The notes beneath the pieces are model-generated. The model saw nothing but the letters and a program-made list of their open reading frames with translations. It searched no databases and was not told the DNA's origin. Source: Pipra filicauda (Eukaryota; Chordata; Aves; Passeriformes; Pipridae). From it: a stretch of 64,000 nucleotides of DNA. This document shows positions 1 through 16,740 of the stretch, in pieces. Location: assembly GCF_003945595.2 (NCBI RefSeq), contig NW_024104331.1, forward strand, positions 657,713 to 721,712, given 5' to 3'. The translations under genes were made by a program, and so were the position numbers. Numbering within the stretch: position 1 is the first letter of the stretch; each line of letters starts with the position of its first letter.

Positions 1-3000
1 CTCCATCTGTGCCGTGCGTGCTGCAGCCCCAGACGAAGGCATTAAACAGCACAAATCCACCCGGCTGGTACTAAGTGAGGTCCTGTTAGAGCCAATTAAA
101 CTCATGGCACTTGCTGCTGGAGCAAGCTGAAGCAGATCTTGTGGAGAGTTATTCACTCAGCTCCAAAGCCATCCGTAATTTCCCCTCGCTGCCTGGAACA
201 CGATGTGCCGGCTGGTTCCATCCAGCCTCCAGCTGCTGCAACCTGCTTTAAATGGCATCAATAACACGGTGATGTCAATACCAGAATCCCATTTACCTTC
301 TTCGTTGGTTTGCCAAACTCATCTCCCTTTCCTTCTGCTCTGGGCAGGGATGCAGAGGGAGCTGAGTGCAGGACAGTGCTTTCTGTTTCCTTTTTGGAAG
401 GAGAATGAGACTCTACTCAGTGACCTGCCGTGCTTTAATGCCAGACCCCGTGAATCCATCACATCCTGGTGCACTTGGAGCTTCCCACCCAGGTGACAAG
501 CCCAGAGGGAATATTTAAGCAGTAGTGCCAGGCACAAAGGCCATTTCCCATCAGGTGACCCACTGAATGCCTCCCAACTTCCATTCGTGGGATTCAGGCA
601 GGATCAGGTGCTGAGCAAGGAACCTGCAGCAGCTGAAGGGGGAATCTCAGGCTGGTCATTAACTCCTGGGAAATTTCTCATTCCAAAATCACAGCTGCAA
701 TTATACACTTTTTTTTTTTTTTTAAGTTAAAAATAAATTACTTTTGAAATGTTGTAAGAGTTATAGTAGAAAAGCAGGTTTTCCTCTTCAAGGTCACAGT
801 GAAAGGTTCAGGGGCAATATCCAGAGCAAGGCCTGTGAAGGGCAGGGAAACAGAAATGCTGCTGTTTCTACCCCTGGCAGGTCTCTTGGGATGCAGGAAG
901 TCCATCATATTTCATGGCAGAGACAGGCAGGCTGCCCCTGGACTTGACAAAAGACAGAAATCATGAAGCTTTACAGAGCAATGACTTCTTCAGGCTGGAA
1001 ACAGACAATGGCTCTAAACCCATGATACCTTTGCACCTAAATAAAACTGCCAAATTATCCTGCCCACTTCTTTTAGTAAAACAGCAAATTAAAGACATTG
1101 CTGTCTTACGAATGACTTGTGAGTTATTGCTCTCTGCGTCTCTGCAGCTGCTTCTGTTAAAGGCCAGGAGAAGATTTTGCTGAGGTAGCTCTACAGTATC
1201 TCAAAATTATAATAACACCCCAAAAAAGGCCTTGGTGACAGCACAGCAATTCAGCAGCGATGCTGGGTGGACACTCTATGGCCTCTCTCAGTTCCCAGCT
1301 CCAGGACTCCAAGAGAAGCCACCTCTCTGCTGATAGAAGGTATTATCAGACTGACCTTCCCTCAATTCCTGCACCAGATAATGCTGAATCCTAGTTGGAT
1401 TAACAGAAGGTGAAATGTGCCACAGGAGATTGCTGCTAAGTCCAGGGCAGGATGTCAGGGTAAGAGAAATTGAGGTAGTGGTGTTCCCCAGGGTGTATTT
1501 CCAGTCAAAGAACAGCTGTAAAAAGCATCCCTGATCCTGGATCAGGGTAGGAAAAGCAAAATCTGCTGTTTGGGTGAGTGTCATGGCTAAATACAGTGAT
1601 TAAAACATATAGACTGGCATTTTTCTGAGACAGTTGCAGGCTGGGGAGAGCTACTGCCATGGTAAACAGAGCCTCTGGATCAGCTGGATCCTTTGTCAGC
1701 GCTGCATTCACTGAAAATTCAAAATGCTGCGGGTTTTAGTTTGGTTTTAAACCCATCAAATCCTCCTCAGATACAATTGTGGATATTTTTGCCTCTGCAG
1801 CTGGCTGGCTGGGTAACGTTTTCCTTTGCAGAGGGGCTGACAACATTCGTTAAGCCAGTTAAGGAGAAAATTAACTCTATCCCAGCCAAAACCAGAACAT
1901 CCCCGAAAGAAGCTGTTCCAGAGGGGATGGAGACTGGTCCATATCCTCACCAGATCCAGTTTTCCCTCGTTATTCCAAAAGCTGGCCAAGTGATTCTCCC
2001 CATCACCACGCAGTGCTCCCGTGGCTCACCGGATCCTCTCTTTTTCCGAATCCAGGGACGTGCTTTCACACACACAAGGAAATGCAGAAAGCTCACAGGC
2101 ACGAGAACTCGCAAGGCTGAGGCCCAAATGTCTGCTACAATTTACGGGCTCGTGTAATCTGCTAAGACAGTCAATTAATTAGAGCTCACAGCAACCCTCT
2201 TTGTACTTCTAATATTGACTAATCGGCTCCAGAGCTCGTTGTTGTCCCACTGTCCTCACAGGGAAACTGAGTCACACTTGAGATGCCAGGGCAGGTCCTG
2301 TCTTCTAAACCCCAGCTCTCTATTCACCATCTCATTTCTTTGCCTCTTCTGCTTTGTTTTGCCACTGTGGAGGAAGAGATGATGGATCACCTTGTTTTGA
2401 TCCCAGGAACATTCTTCCTCAGCGTGGTACAAACCACGTTGAAGATACAGAGCAGGGGCCCCTGGAAATGAGAAAAACTGGCTGTGTTTAACAGCTCTTT
2501 GCTTTTCTGACACATTTCTTTCTGTTCCCCAGCACTGGGTGCAATTGCAGCTGCCTCAAATGCCAGCGTTTTCCAAGGCAGGTCCAGGCAGTGGTTGGAA
2601 TGCAGGAACTGCACCACAGCAGGCAGCAGGAGGCAGAGCTCTTAGGGAAGCACAGCCCAGGCAGCTCCCATTCCCCTGGACAGGGATTGTGCAGATTGAG
2701 GCTTATTCACAGAGCAAACACCTCTAACCTCTGCTGACATTCCTGCACAGGTGAGAATCACATTCCCTTGCTCAGCTCACCTGCATTTCTGAAGGGATTT
2801 AACGTATCTAAACCCTTTTTTTTTTCCAGCAGAATAAATTGCATTTTGCCTGCTGGTTCTGCAGATTCTCAGTCTGCCAAGCCCACCCTGCTCCTACGTG
2901 GTGTTTGTGTAAACCACACCATCCCTGCATCCGGATCTCCCGAAACCCCTCCCAGGGAGCCTCTTGGTGAAGCACAGGCAGCTCAAGCCAGGGAATTCTG

Positions 3001-3644
3001 CTGCGTTGGCTCCGGGAAATGTGCTTAATTTGTGGATTTTGTGCATATCTCTGAGGAACACTGAACTGCAGCCAAGAGGTGCCTTGAGGAGAGGGACCGT
3101 CGGAGCCGGGGTGTGCCCTGGGAAGGCGATGGGGAAGGAGCTGCGAGGCAGCGAGGCCATATCTGCTGGTTGTCATGGATACAATCGCTGCCCGTCTCCT
3201 GTATCAGTTACCTTCCCTTTCCTGGATGCAAATAACCGAGTGGTGGTCGGCTCCAGCTCCAGCTCCAGCGCAGGACGCAGCCCCGGACATCCGAAGAAAA
3301 GGAGAAAACCATCTGTTTCAAACACAGACATCTCTTCACATCATCAGAGGGGAGAGTGGGAGGTGACTCGGTTTTTCGGTATTCGAGCTATGCGAGGCCA
3401 TTAATGCTCTGCCCAATTGCCTGTGGTTCTGCCCTAACCTTTGGCTGCTTCCTGGGACCTCAGAGGAGCTGTTTCACAGCCCATCCAGCCTTTTGGATTC
3501 CCGACAAGCTACTGAGGGCTTGGGCTCCGCCGGCTGCAGCACTTGCTGTGCTCAGCAAACACCCCCCAGCTGAGCTCTGCAGGCTCCCCCGACCAGCTCT
3601 TCCTTCAAAACACGAGAGGGCAAGAGTGGCTCAAACTACACTTC

Positions 3645-3860
3645 GAATCATGGAATGGTTTGGGTCAGAAGGGACCTTAAAGATCATTTCGTTCCACCCC
3701 CCTGCTATGGGCAGGGACACCTTCCACTAGACCAAGTTGCTCCAAGCCCCATCCAACCTGGCCTTGGACACTTCCAGGGATGGGGCAGCCACAGCTTCTC
3801 TGGGCAAACCTGTGCCAGGGCCTCCCCACCCTCACAGGGAAGCATTTCTTCCATAAAAGT
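3645..3860 (-). mobile_element. CR1 LINE fragment, 3' end
   Basis: This is a 5'-truncated CR1 retroposon on the minus strand. The plus strand reads as the reverse complement of the usual CR1 tail: a 'gaatcatggaatggtttggg' start, then the 'agaagggacctt' core, the 'gggcagggacaccttccact' stretch and the 'agcttctctgggcaaacctg' region. It is very similar to the copies at 14,941-15,262 and 30,449-30,698, so the three belong to one fairly young subfamily. Short open frames inside it are retroposon debris. Confidence 0.9.
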
Positions 3861-6800
3861 ATCCTTTTTCTACCTGAAAAAGGCTTTTTCAAAACCCCAT
3901 ACAGAACAAAAGCAATTCCTTACCTTTTTTTTTTCTCTATTTTTTTTAAATTTAATTTTTAAAGCAGGTTTGCAGCCCAGGTGGGAAGTTACTTAGAGCG
4001 AGTTATCCGGCAAACCTTGTGTTTAATGGAGCACACAGCTATGTTTGTAGTTTATTCCAGTGTAGGGATATGTGAGGGAGGGATAACATGAAAGAGAAAA
4101 CGATTGGAAACTGTAAACAGGAGTGAAGCTGCCAGGGCTGTTTGCACCGACCCCAGCCAGGGAGAAACCTGAGTAAACACAGCACTAAGTACAGTGGGGT
4201 TTTATGGCTCTTTTAGGTTTAAGATCTTGTAAACAAGTGATGGGGCTTTCAAGTGGATACAAAAAGATGCCCTTCCAGAGCACACAGCTCCCAGCTTCTC
4301 CAGACAGGGGAGGGGAAAACAAAAACACATTTCAACAGAGTCCCAGTGAGAGGAAGATGTCATCCCAGTGTTTGTGGTCTCAGGACGACATCCTGCAAGC
4401 TGAACAAGTCTCGTCCTGCGTCGCAGAGGGCACACACAGATACCTGTTCCTAATTACCCCATCCCGGGGTTTGGGATGCCATCACTCCACCTAAAAAAAA
4501 AAAGGAACCGTTTTAAAATTGGAAGTGAATGTCAGAAATCCTGCTGAGAAGCCCAAAGACCCCAGAGCACTATTTTCCTCAGGGGGAAGCCAAGCTTTAT
4601 TTCTGATTTCAGAGCGATACACGACCTGCAGCATTTTACTGCTCAGTCCTCTTAGTAAGCAGAGACCATTGCACACATCCAGCCTTGAAAAGCCACATCC
4701 CAAAACCAGGCAGAGAAATAAACTTCTAAACTGTGAGAAATGATCCTGACTGGGAATATTTTGGCCTAATGACTGACTGTATTACATAGGAAGGCGTAAC
4801 ACAAGCACGATTTTTTGAAGAGGTGGGAGAAAGAGGAGCCTTCATCATTTAAGGAGAGAAGAGCAGTTCTCCAACTTCTCTTCCAACAATACTTGTTTTC
4901 TGTGTTTTAGGAACTGCTTCAGGCAGCACAGAGCACAGGTATGACTCAGCTTCATGGCCAGGTAGGAGATACATTGACACTGTACTCAATGGTTTCCTTG
5001 TTTGGGAGTGAACAAAAGGCACAAGAGGTTCAGTGATGTCAGAAACCCGATTCCCTGGAAAAAGAAAATCCATCTGTCCCTCATCAGCATTACAAAAAAC
5101 CCCCAAACAAACAGATTCTGGATTTAGTGAGGCTCTGGGATATTTTGCAGGATTGCACAGTCTTGCAACACTCTGTAAAATACAAGGCTTGTACTTTGTG
5201 CTTGACTATTAAATTGCTCTTTCCCTCCTCTCTCTCACCTTCCTGAGTAAAGCAAGGAGCTTGGAGGCTGCTCTTTAGACATTCTTCTTCCCAAAGAGGC
5301 TCTTGTGGTTTGTATTAGAAATGTCAGGACTGTCCAGCTGGACCTTTACTGGCTCTCTGAGGAGATGCTTGGTGCCCTTCTGGGTGAGTTTATCAAGAGT
5401 ACTCAAACCCCCGCTGACAAGGGAGGAACCACTTGACTCTTAACTAGAAAAACCCTCTCTCAAAATTATTTAGTGCCAGGCACTGCAAGTTCAGCCCAAA
5501 GGGTTTTCCATTAGCAGTCTACAAATACACCTGCCTAAGTCTTGGGTGCTGCTCTCATTTTATTGTCATACTCCAGAGCTGCTCAGAAAAGATAATTTCC
5601 AGCATCAAAAGCAAGAACTCACTTTTATCTTTCTTCCTTCTAAACTTTGTGGGCACCCATGTGATTGAAGCCACCTCTTTCTCGTGTTGTGGCTGTGCCT
5701 TTCCTCTACTGTGCAGAGGGGAGGGTGGTGTCAATCAGATGGTGAAGTTTTACCACTGAGAACCAAGTATCTTTTGTGGAGAAATGTGTCCCAACATTCC
5801 TGTTCAAGAATTCAAGAACCTTCCCTCTCACTCGCCTGTGCTTTGCTCTCCCACGAGTCTCCAGTCGCTGATTAACAGTAATTTACAAAGTAAAAACTTG
5901 ATTAATCAAGTATTTTGCCACCCAATGGGTAGATAAAAGCTTCAGTGGGTGTTATTCTATGCCAGTAAATGTTTTGGAAGAGGCAGTGAGCAGTCTAAAC
6001 TGCTCCAACCCTGGAAGGTGGTTTGAGTTTTGCCACTGACTTCAGTGACAGCAAAGCTGAGACTTGTATGGTGGGTAACGGCTCCTTTCACCCTTTTCCT
6101 GGGGGAAATCAGATATTTGCTCCCAACCTGGTTTCAGAAATTCCTGGCCAGACCTGCTGTCTCATTTTTCTACTTACAGTCTGCACAGAGTCATTTTCCC
6201 CCTCAACCTAAGAAGCCACTGACATAATGTTGGAGATAAATGTCCTGTGGCAGCTGCCCAGCACAAGATATGGTGGAAAGAGGGTCAGCGTGTGGGAAAT
6301 TGATAATAAATAACATCTGATGTAACATTATTTAACTCAAAAGCATTCTATCAGATATAAGGACTCTGGGATATGCTACAGTCCTTAAAATAGTATAAGA
6401 ATCATAGAGCTATTAGCTGTTAACACTCAGTAACACCAGATACTTGTTGAAAGGGACTATCGATCAACAGAGAAGGGAAACAGTTTTTTGGCAGCTGTTT
6501 GCCAGTTGGAAGTTAATATGGGAGTCAATTACCAACAGATAAATGTCCCTTCTACGAGATCACCAGCAGAAGCCTTTGGAAGAGGAAGACACAGGCATGG
6601 GTTTAAATATCATCACTGTACACACAGAAACAGATGGGTTTAAATATCAGCACTGTGGTCTTAGAAATTAATCCTTCCTTGAAGTGAAAGGGTTATGGCA
6701 GAAAGCAAAGCAGCTCAAGAACAAAGCAAAGCAGCCTGCACAGAGTAGGTTTGTTACCCCTCATGGTCCTGCAGTTCTTTGCACCAGTCAGGGGGAAAAG

Positions 6801-7376
6801 GGAGTTATTTGTCTCCCAGTGTAAGACGGGGACTGTGTCTAAATGCAAAAACCCTGCAGACCCCACGTGTGGGCGAGGTGGGGACGCTGGAAGTTTGCCT
6901 CCTGTGAGGAGAGCCCGGCACTGCACAGGGAGGTGCACAAGGAAGCAGAGCATGGGAACCGTGCTGGGAGCTGCACACCGGCACGAGGAAGTCACAGCTC
7001 TGTCCTCACCCCTGTCTGGTTGTGCAATGTTACCTGCTCAGACACTGTTCCCTCGTGCCAGGCAGGAACCCAAGGCCTCTGAGGCTGGAACCCAAAGAGC
7101 TGCAGTTCTCACTGCTCCGGTGCACAGGGGCTGGGAATGCTCAGACCCAGGTCTGGGCACATGGCATGTGACAAGGACCTTGGGGTGACATTGGGGCGGT
7201 TTATCTTAAACAATCTGTTTGCTCCTGTGTGCAAGGCAGGCTCACAGTGTAGGATATCACGGAGCTGGAGCCAGCACACGTCAGTCCCAGCAGCGGGGCT
7301 GCCAACCAGACCTCCTCCTGGGAGGGAAGGGTTTATCAGCATTCCCAAGTCTGGGCTGAGCTGGCCTATTGTTTTC

Positions 7377-7500
7377 AAAGAATTCCAGAATGTTTGGGTT
7401 GGAAGGGACGTTGCAGCTCATCTCATCCCACACCCTTGCCGTGAGCAGGGACACCTTGCACTAGACCAGCCCTGTCCAGCCTGGCATTTCCTCCCCAAAC
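7377..7500 (-). mobile_element. CR1 LINE fragment, short 3' end
   Basis: A more diverged CR1 tail on the minus strand. It keeps the 'gtttgggttggaagggac' core and the 'gagcagggacaccttgcact' stretch, then loses similarity near 7,500. Confidence 0.8.
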
Positions 7501-7850
7501 CCAAACCAGTGGCTCATCCCTGCACTGCTGATAAAAATCGTTCATTCACTCAGTTAATCAATAAGCCAAACTCCCAAAGCACTCCCTGCAAATGGATGGG
7601 AACCCTGGTCTGCTTGTTTTGCAGACAACCACTCTAGGTTTATTATCCAGGAACTACCAGGGCATGGTGACAAGGCCTGTTCAATGGAGACATGGGAATA
7701 AAATCTCCACGTTTTTCAGCACACTCGGATGTCCCCGAAACATTTGGTTTCAATGTTTGCTACGTTTTCATGCCACAGCATTTATACTTGTGACTGGAAA
7801 TCTCTGCCTTTTCCCTACAATTCTGGGTTGGTGTTTTGCCCAGTTCATCC

Positions 7851-7922
7851 AATAAATGCATAAATCCCTGCCCCAATAAATGCATAAATCCCCATCCCAA
7901 TAAATTCATAAATCCCTGCCCC
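7851..7922. repeat. 24-bp tandem repeat, three copies
   Basis: Three consecutive 24-base units, each starting 'aataaatgcataaatcc' or a close variant, at 7,851-7,874, 7,875-7,898 and 7,899-7,922. The second and third units carry a few substitutions. The array contains several AATAAA hexamers on the plus strand, but no gene ends here. Confidence 0.9.
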
Positions 7923-10699
7923 AGGCAGGTACTGAGAACTGAAGCAGAGGAATGAGTTTGGCTTACCAGGAGCTCATCTTTCTGTTTTGCATCCACTTCA
8001 AGGAAGTATCATGAGGGTGTCAAGTGCTTCCCCTGCAATCTCGCCAGCTCTGGGAAGCAGCCACTTCCTTTCCAGCTTTACACACTGCTCCTTGGAAAAG
8101 GCAAACATGGAAAGCATGTGCTAGAAGGAGATAACTCAAACACTAGAGGCTTTTTGATAATGTAAAAGGTGAAGGAAAACCAGCAATTAATGGCATTGCT
8201 TCAGCCTAAGAGGCATCACAGGATGACGTTCTGGGACTCTTAAATGCAATGCTGGTAAAAGTTGCTGGCTGGCAAAGTGGGCCCACAGTTTTACAGCATC
8301 AGAAAAATCACCCTGGTGAGACTTTTGAAGAGATTGTGAACTAGCACAGATATTACAATTCAACTCCCTAGGTTTTGCTTGCAGAGAAAAAGCACGTGCA
8401 CTCAAATACTGGCACACAAAAGCAAAAGGAAACATGACAAAAAGCACAGGGAGCTTTCCAATGAAGAAAGTATTATTTCTTTGGACATTATTATTTATTT
8501 TGTGATCTCAGGTTGAAGATTCAGCAAGTCTGATATAAGTAGTTTGTGCCAACAAGCCTTCAAGTGACCAGGCTTATATGTTTCCTATTTAAATCCAAGT
8601 TTAGGATAAAGTATCCCTTCCCCAGCTGAGGACAGATGAGATGGACAGCAGCAGCTCTAGTTTAGGCTCAAACTTTCAGGACATGAGCCACAGCAGCTGC
8701 AATAATGGCCTGAGGAGGAAAAGCAATGGTCCAGTGATTCTTAAAATAGAATTTGGGAAGCCTAAGTTCAAAGGCTTGATATACCATGGATAGATTCCTG
8801 TGAAATGTCAGCTATGCCTGTAAACCGATGAGGAATTGAGAACTCTGTCTGGATTTTGAGCAAAAACATAACAAAAAGTAGAAAGAGAGGTTCAGAGGGG
8901 CCTCAGACTGCTCTGGTGAGTATTGTTTGACAAAGTCTGAGCCTCTGATGGTGGCAGAGCATGGAGGATGCTGGAGCAGCACTTCTGCTTTCTAAAAGAA
9001 AATAACTCAGATTGGACCATGACAAACCAGGTCCAGTCTCCCCAAGTTTTCTAAGCTGGTTTTGGATGCTCCCTGCCATTTGTTGATCTCCAGGCCCCGA
9101 TTCTGTGTTTCCTGGTACCACCGTGTGGCGAAGGGAAGGAACAGGCTGTTAATCAAAGCGTGTTAATGAGCTAAACGGCACGGCGCAAATCCCCGAGTCC
9201 ACTGGGCCGTGGCAAGGAGACACCGTGGGGCTGCCAAATCCAGCCTTCCCCTGCCAACCTGCCTCAGATCCAGCTTACTTCTGTAATTTTTTCTGCAGGA
9301 GAAATTGATTCAGTATCAGTGGAATTTTCCTCTGCAGGGCTTGGCAACAAGGAAGCTAATTGGATCCTGGCATGGCAGGGAAACCTGGGCATCTCCCACC
9401 AGGCTGCAGGCCAACAAAACCCATTCACCAAACACCCACAACACGGGAACAACCTCTGGTATCATCTCCAGTAAGAAGGAAATTATGGGAAAAACTAATG
9501 TAGTTGCCACAGTTTACAATCAGTCCTCAGGCTAAACTCAGAACCCCCAGTACAGGTATGTTCAGCTCTTGTGCTGAGGTAACACTGAATTTCACCAAGA
9601 TACCACTTCATTAGACTAAAGGCAAACAAAATCTGTCTGGGCAATGCCAAAATAGTAATCTAGAGTAACCAGATTAATAGAAATCTAACAGTAACTCCTC
9701 TCTAGCTCCATGTACACTCACCTCTGCACAGCAGTGGCAACCAACAAGCTTGAGAGCAGGGGAGAGAGCTGCTGCCTGGAAGGGAATTTGATAAAAATCC
9801 AAAAGTAAACTCAGTGGGATAACTGAGCAAGAATAAGTTAAATCCACTATCAAACCTGTCTAGAAGGGGAAAATTAGAAAGGTTGGGGTTTATATGTCCA
9901 GCAGCAAGATGCCAAGCCCTGTAGTACCTGCAGGTGCTTTGGAAGGTGGAGGGATGAGCTGCTCCACACCCGGGTCATCTCAGCCACTGTGGGAACGTTC
10001 CTTCTACATTTTCCAGGTACTTTCTCCAGGCTGGTTTGTTGTATTTAAGGCCATGAAATGTTCTTGTTTGGAGGCTTTAATGCACTTTAAAAGATCTCAC
10101 ATTTAGTAGGTTTTCCCTGCTGCTTTCTGTTGCTGTTCCTTCTGCCACGCCACAGATTTTCTGGCTCCCTTTGCAAGGAGACGGTTAAAACCCCAAAAGA
10201 TTGACAAAACAGTTTTCAATAAAAGGTTTTAAAAACAACCCAGCCTTTCACATCAGAAATCTTCTAAAGCCAACTTACTAAAGCTCTTTATTAGCCTCAA
10301 TCAACTCTACTCAGCACCAGCTCCCCCTGTGCCATCTCCTTCCCATCCCTTACAAACGATGGGCTCACTCTGTAAATTGTGAATTTAACTTGAGCTCCAT
10401 TTCATCTCCACGAACTGCAGGATAAGGAGCCATTTCCCAGGAATTATAGTCAGCAATATTAGTCCCTGGGTATGGTATTACCATATCTGGGATGATTTAG
10501 GGACAATGAAATCCCCGTGCCATCAAGCTGGGTGATTCTTCTGACACAAATGATCCTGAAACTCAGTATCTGCTGGATGCACTCACTGAATTTAGGCCAT
10601 TTTCCTTCCTTGTTCCTTTTCATCCCCACCCGTGGCAGGGCTCAGGGACAGGAGGAGGATGCTGTCACTTTTTCCAAATAATCTAAATAATCAAATAAT

Positions 10700-10975
10700 C
10701 TGAACCTATTATCTTTTAGCTTGAAGCCCTGTCACTCCAGGCCCTTGTAAACATCTCTCTCCATCTTTCTTGAAGGCTCCCTTCACTGGAAGGCCACAAA
10801 TTTCTCCCAAATTTCCTCACAGTGCTCCACCCCTCTGATCATCTTGGTGGTCTCCTCTGGACTTGTTCCAACAGCTCCATGTCCTTCCTATGCTGGGGAG
10901 CCCAGGGATGGATGCAGCTCTGCAGGTGGGGTCTCACCAGAGAGGATCCTCAGCTTGACTGCAAAGAGGATACTC
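10700..10975 (-). mobile_element. CR1 LINE fragment, more internal part
   Basis: The plus strand matches the reverse complement of the CR1 segment upstream of the tail: 'gtcactccaggcccttgtaa', then 'ttgaaggctcccttcactgg', 'cctctgatcatcttggtggt', 'ctggacttgttccaacagct' and 'ctgcaggtggggtctcacca'. The extreme CR1 3' end is absent, so this is an older broken copy. Its edges are approximate. Confidence 0.85.
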
Positions 10976-13194
10976 CCTGTCTTTTCAGTTGGAAAATAAT
11001 TGCCCATTGGTGCACAGCACTGGTACCCTCCAACAGGAAGATTGTTGGGGTTTTCACGTGTGTCTCCATCAAACTGGTGATCTCCAGTTTCCAAAGACTC
11101 ACACAAACAGGACAAAATCCTGTGCTGATGCAGAGCCCACCTGGCAGACCGGCTTGTTAACTGCACCAGGCAGCACAAATCCCATTCCCAGCAGATACAC
11201 AGAGGCCATTTTCCATGTAAAATGATTACAATTTAACAGAAAAAACTTCCTTTTTAGCTTCAGGCGTTCTGGCAGGCGGCGATGCAGATTTGTGGTGCCT
11301 CTAACCACTAACCATGCACAGGCTGCAGCACAGAGCTCCTCAGCTTTAATTTACACAGCTAATTAGTTGGATTTACTGGCTTTAGCATCCCTCACCCTCT
11401 ATTTGCTTAAGGAGAAATAGATGAGCCCTGCGAGTTGAGTCAAGCCCAACAGGCCAATAATTCCAGCGCAGGGCACGTCCACTGGGAAGCACCTCAGATG
11501 TAGCAAGAGCTTGGAATCTCAGCACTAAAAATATCCATTGATTTCTGTGGAGAAGAGACAGAGCCCTCACCAACTCATGGCACAGAATCACCCATGGGGG
11601 GGTTTAAAACTCCTTTATAACATCTTTTACGTGGGGATGTTTGGATCAGCATGTAGATTCCAGAGCAGGATAAAGGAAAACACAAGAACATTCCTCTTGG
11701 CAACTTGGTCAGTAGCAACCCCTTCGGAGCCCAATTCCTTTGGAAGTGCTCATTCTCTTTGTAGATACCCAACAAGGTAAAATTCTGCAAAAGCAAGGTA
11801 GGCTATTTCAAACTCGCAGATTTAAAAATGTAATTTGTTATTTTAATGCAATTACATTATTGGGTGAAATCCTGATTTCACCACCCAGACAGTGCTTATG
11901 GTATCACCCAGCCTGTGCCCAAGTCCCAGACCATCCCACAGCTTCGAGACTCGTCCCCTCTGGTACTTGGAAAGTTGGGATTCATTGGGAAATCCCAAGT
12001 CCACACCTCCCACCATCCCTGTGATGGGAGCAAGGCACAGGGAACCAGAGAGATGTCACAGAACCCCAGCAGCCATTCTGGTCACTCCTGGACTCGCTTC
12101 CCGCTTTTCCCAACACCTCAACCCCACACAGGGCTCCTCCCAAGCTGCACCTCTTGGAGAACACCCTGGACAACCACCAACCTCCTCTCCCTGCTCCCAG
12201 TGCTGGGAAGCCACAGCCTTCCAGCAGCCACATCCCACTGCTTGGCTGCCTGAGCCACTGGTCAGGAGCTGTTTCTAAGCTGCTGCTTCTGGGTGGGGTT
12301 TATTAAAGACTATTAAACAGGATTATTCATCATTATTTCTATTTGCTAGGGCGAATGTGACATACCAGCTACAGTAACACAAGATGGAGCAGTTCATATT
12401 AACACATCTCAGTGTTCTCTGTAGGTGCAGCAGCTCCAGAACACTTCCCAGCACTCCTGACACTGAAAACCTCTGGATGTGGAACTCTGCCCTGCTCGTT
12501 TTCACTGGAATCCCTCTGAAATCAGCACAGGTTGAAACAGGTCACTGAACTTAATCACAAACAGACACTGAAATCCCAGGCAAGGCCAAGCAGAGATGGA
12601 AAAAATATTCCATCTGACAGTCACTGAAGGAGACGTTTACACAGGGGGTTTGGGCTTGGCTCTGCTCTGGAGTCTAAGTAGCAACTACAAAAATGGTGCA
12701 TTTTTACTCAACAAACCTCGTCTCCTGCTTACTCACTCCCACAGCCAGGTCTGGATTCGATTAGCAGGAGCAACAGTATTCAAATTTAAGTGCAGAAATG
12801 TAACACATCATCGGTTTTATGGAGCCCGTTCTGGTTTCACTCCCAAGAAAAGCTCACCAGAATTTGCTTTTCTCTGCAGCAACTGCAAGATCACTGTAAT
12901 CCTGTTTTACACAGCACCATTTTTTTTGACAATAAAGAGGATAATTTATCTCAGTAGATTCACTTACATGCTTCATTTTGGGCCTTCCCAGTAAGCTGAA
13001 GTTTCAACACATCCTGCAGCCAACCTAGTTTTTAGTTAAGGAAACCTTGCTTTTAGGTAAGGAAACCCCACTTTGCAGTTGCACACTAAGACTGAGCTAA
13101 TTATCTGAATGAAAAAATAAACACAGGCATGCACACAGCAAGTTCTTAAATGAAATAAAGGCAAGAGAAATTAGAAAGCATTAAGAACAGTCCA

Positions 13195-14066
13195 AGCCAA
13201 ACCGTATCCAGCTTTATTAAAGGTACTTTTCATGAACAATCATGGTAATTTAGGCAGGACATGGGCTACAATCTGCAACATTTTACAAACAACTGTCAAA
13301 CTCCCCTCCCTTTGTGGACTAGTGAAACGGAAAAGTTGCTATGGAACCGTGAGGAATCTTCAGCTCACACTTGTAGAGGGAAAACTTTTTAGAGTGAGGG
13401 TGGACACGTTCACACCAGCGCGTTGTTTGACAACTCTGCACACACCGACCCTGACTTTTTTTTACAGCAGAATAAAATTTAAAGGCAGGTTTCTGTAATC
13501 TGAAGATCCACAATAGAAAAGAGGAAGCGCAGCTCCGTTTTTTGAGCCAGTGTATCCCAAATTAAGACACCAGAAATCCGGATCACCTGACAGTGGATTG
13601 AGTGTGGTACGTCCCAAAAATGCCGGGTTTGCCGTGGTTTGGAGTGACAGGCTCTGGGTAAACAGGGAGACACCAAAGGAAAACTGGTGGCATTGGGGTT
13701 TTGGAGTGGGCAACGGCACCTTGGGAGCTTTGATGTTCACTTGGACTCGACTGACACGCAGCATCAGGAATCCCTTCCCTCATCCCTGCAGGAAGGGCCC
13801 TTCTTCCAAAAAACTGGGGGACTGGAAAAAGCTTTTCTTATTAAAATTTAGGTTTTGAGAAATAGACTAAATGACATTTGCCCCCACTGCCCCCCCCTCC
13901 CTCCACACCCTCCCCCAAAACACAACAACGAAGCGGTCTGTGTGCTAACAACATAGCTTAAAAAAAAGTAAACCAAAATTCTGCATTGTTATAAAACTTG
14001 ATAAAAAATAGTATTTCAAACTGTACAGTCACCAGAAGTACACAGTTATCAAAAATTCACACGTTT
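13195..14066 (-). other. HMGN2: HMGN2 3' UTR with poly(A) signal
   Basis: This continues from the HMGN2 stop codon. A canonical AATAAA lies on the minus strand at 13,213-13,218 (plus 'tttatt'), about 850 bases past the stop, which suits the long 3' UTR typical of HMGN2. The sequence is AT-rich with no other reading frame of note. The end at 13,195 is inferred from the signal and was not observed. Confidence 0.8.

Positions 14067-16740
<2,674 letters not shown>

Larger units (their letters stand above)
1..13190. other. Intergenic DNA beyond the HMGN2 3' end; no gene recognised
   Basis: No reading frame here resembles a known protein or joins across plausible splice sites into one. All open frames are short and lack coding character. 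The stretch holds three CR1 fragments (about 3,645-3,860, 7,377-7,500 and 10,700-10,975), a T-rich run near 708-724, a 24-bp tandem repeat at 7,851-7,922, and single-copy stretches of moderate GC with homeobox-like motifs (1-200, 2,105-2,280, 9,121-9,200) that could be regulatory. In mammals the next gene on this side of HMGN2 is RPS6KA1, tens of kilobases away, so a gene-free interval fits expectation. Confidence 0.7.

Noticed and set aside
3655..3996. 113-codon frame similar to one at 14,797-15,165
   Set aside because: The similarity comes only from shared CR1 sequence read in a non-coding phase.
7146..7260. Possible internal CR1 piece ('gacaaggaccttggggtgac')
   Set aside because: One short matching phrase without the expected flanking CR1 sequence.
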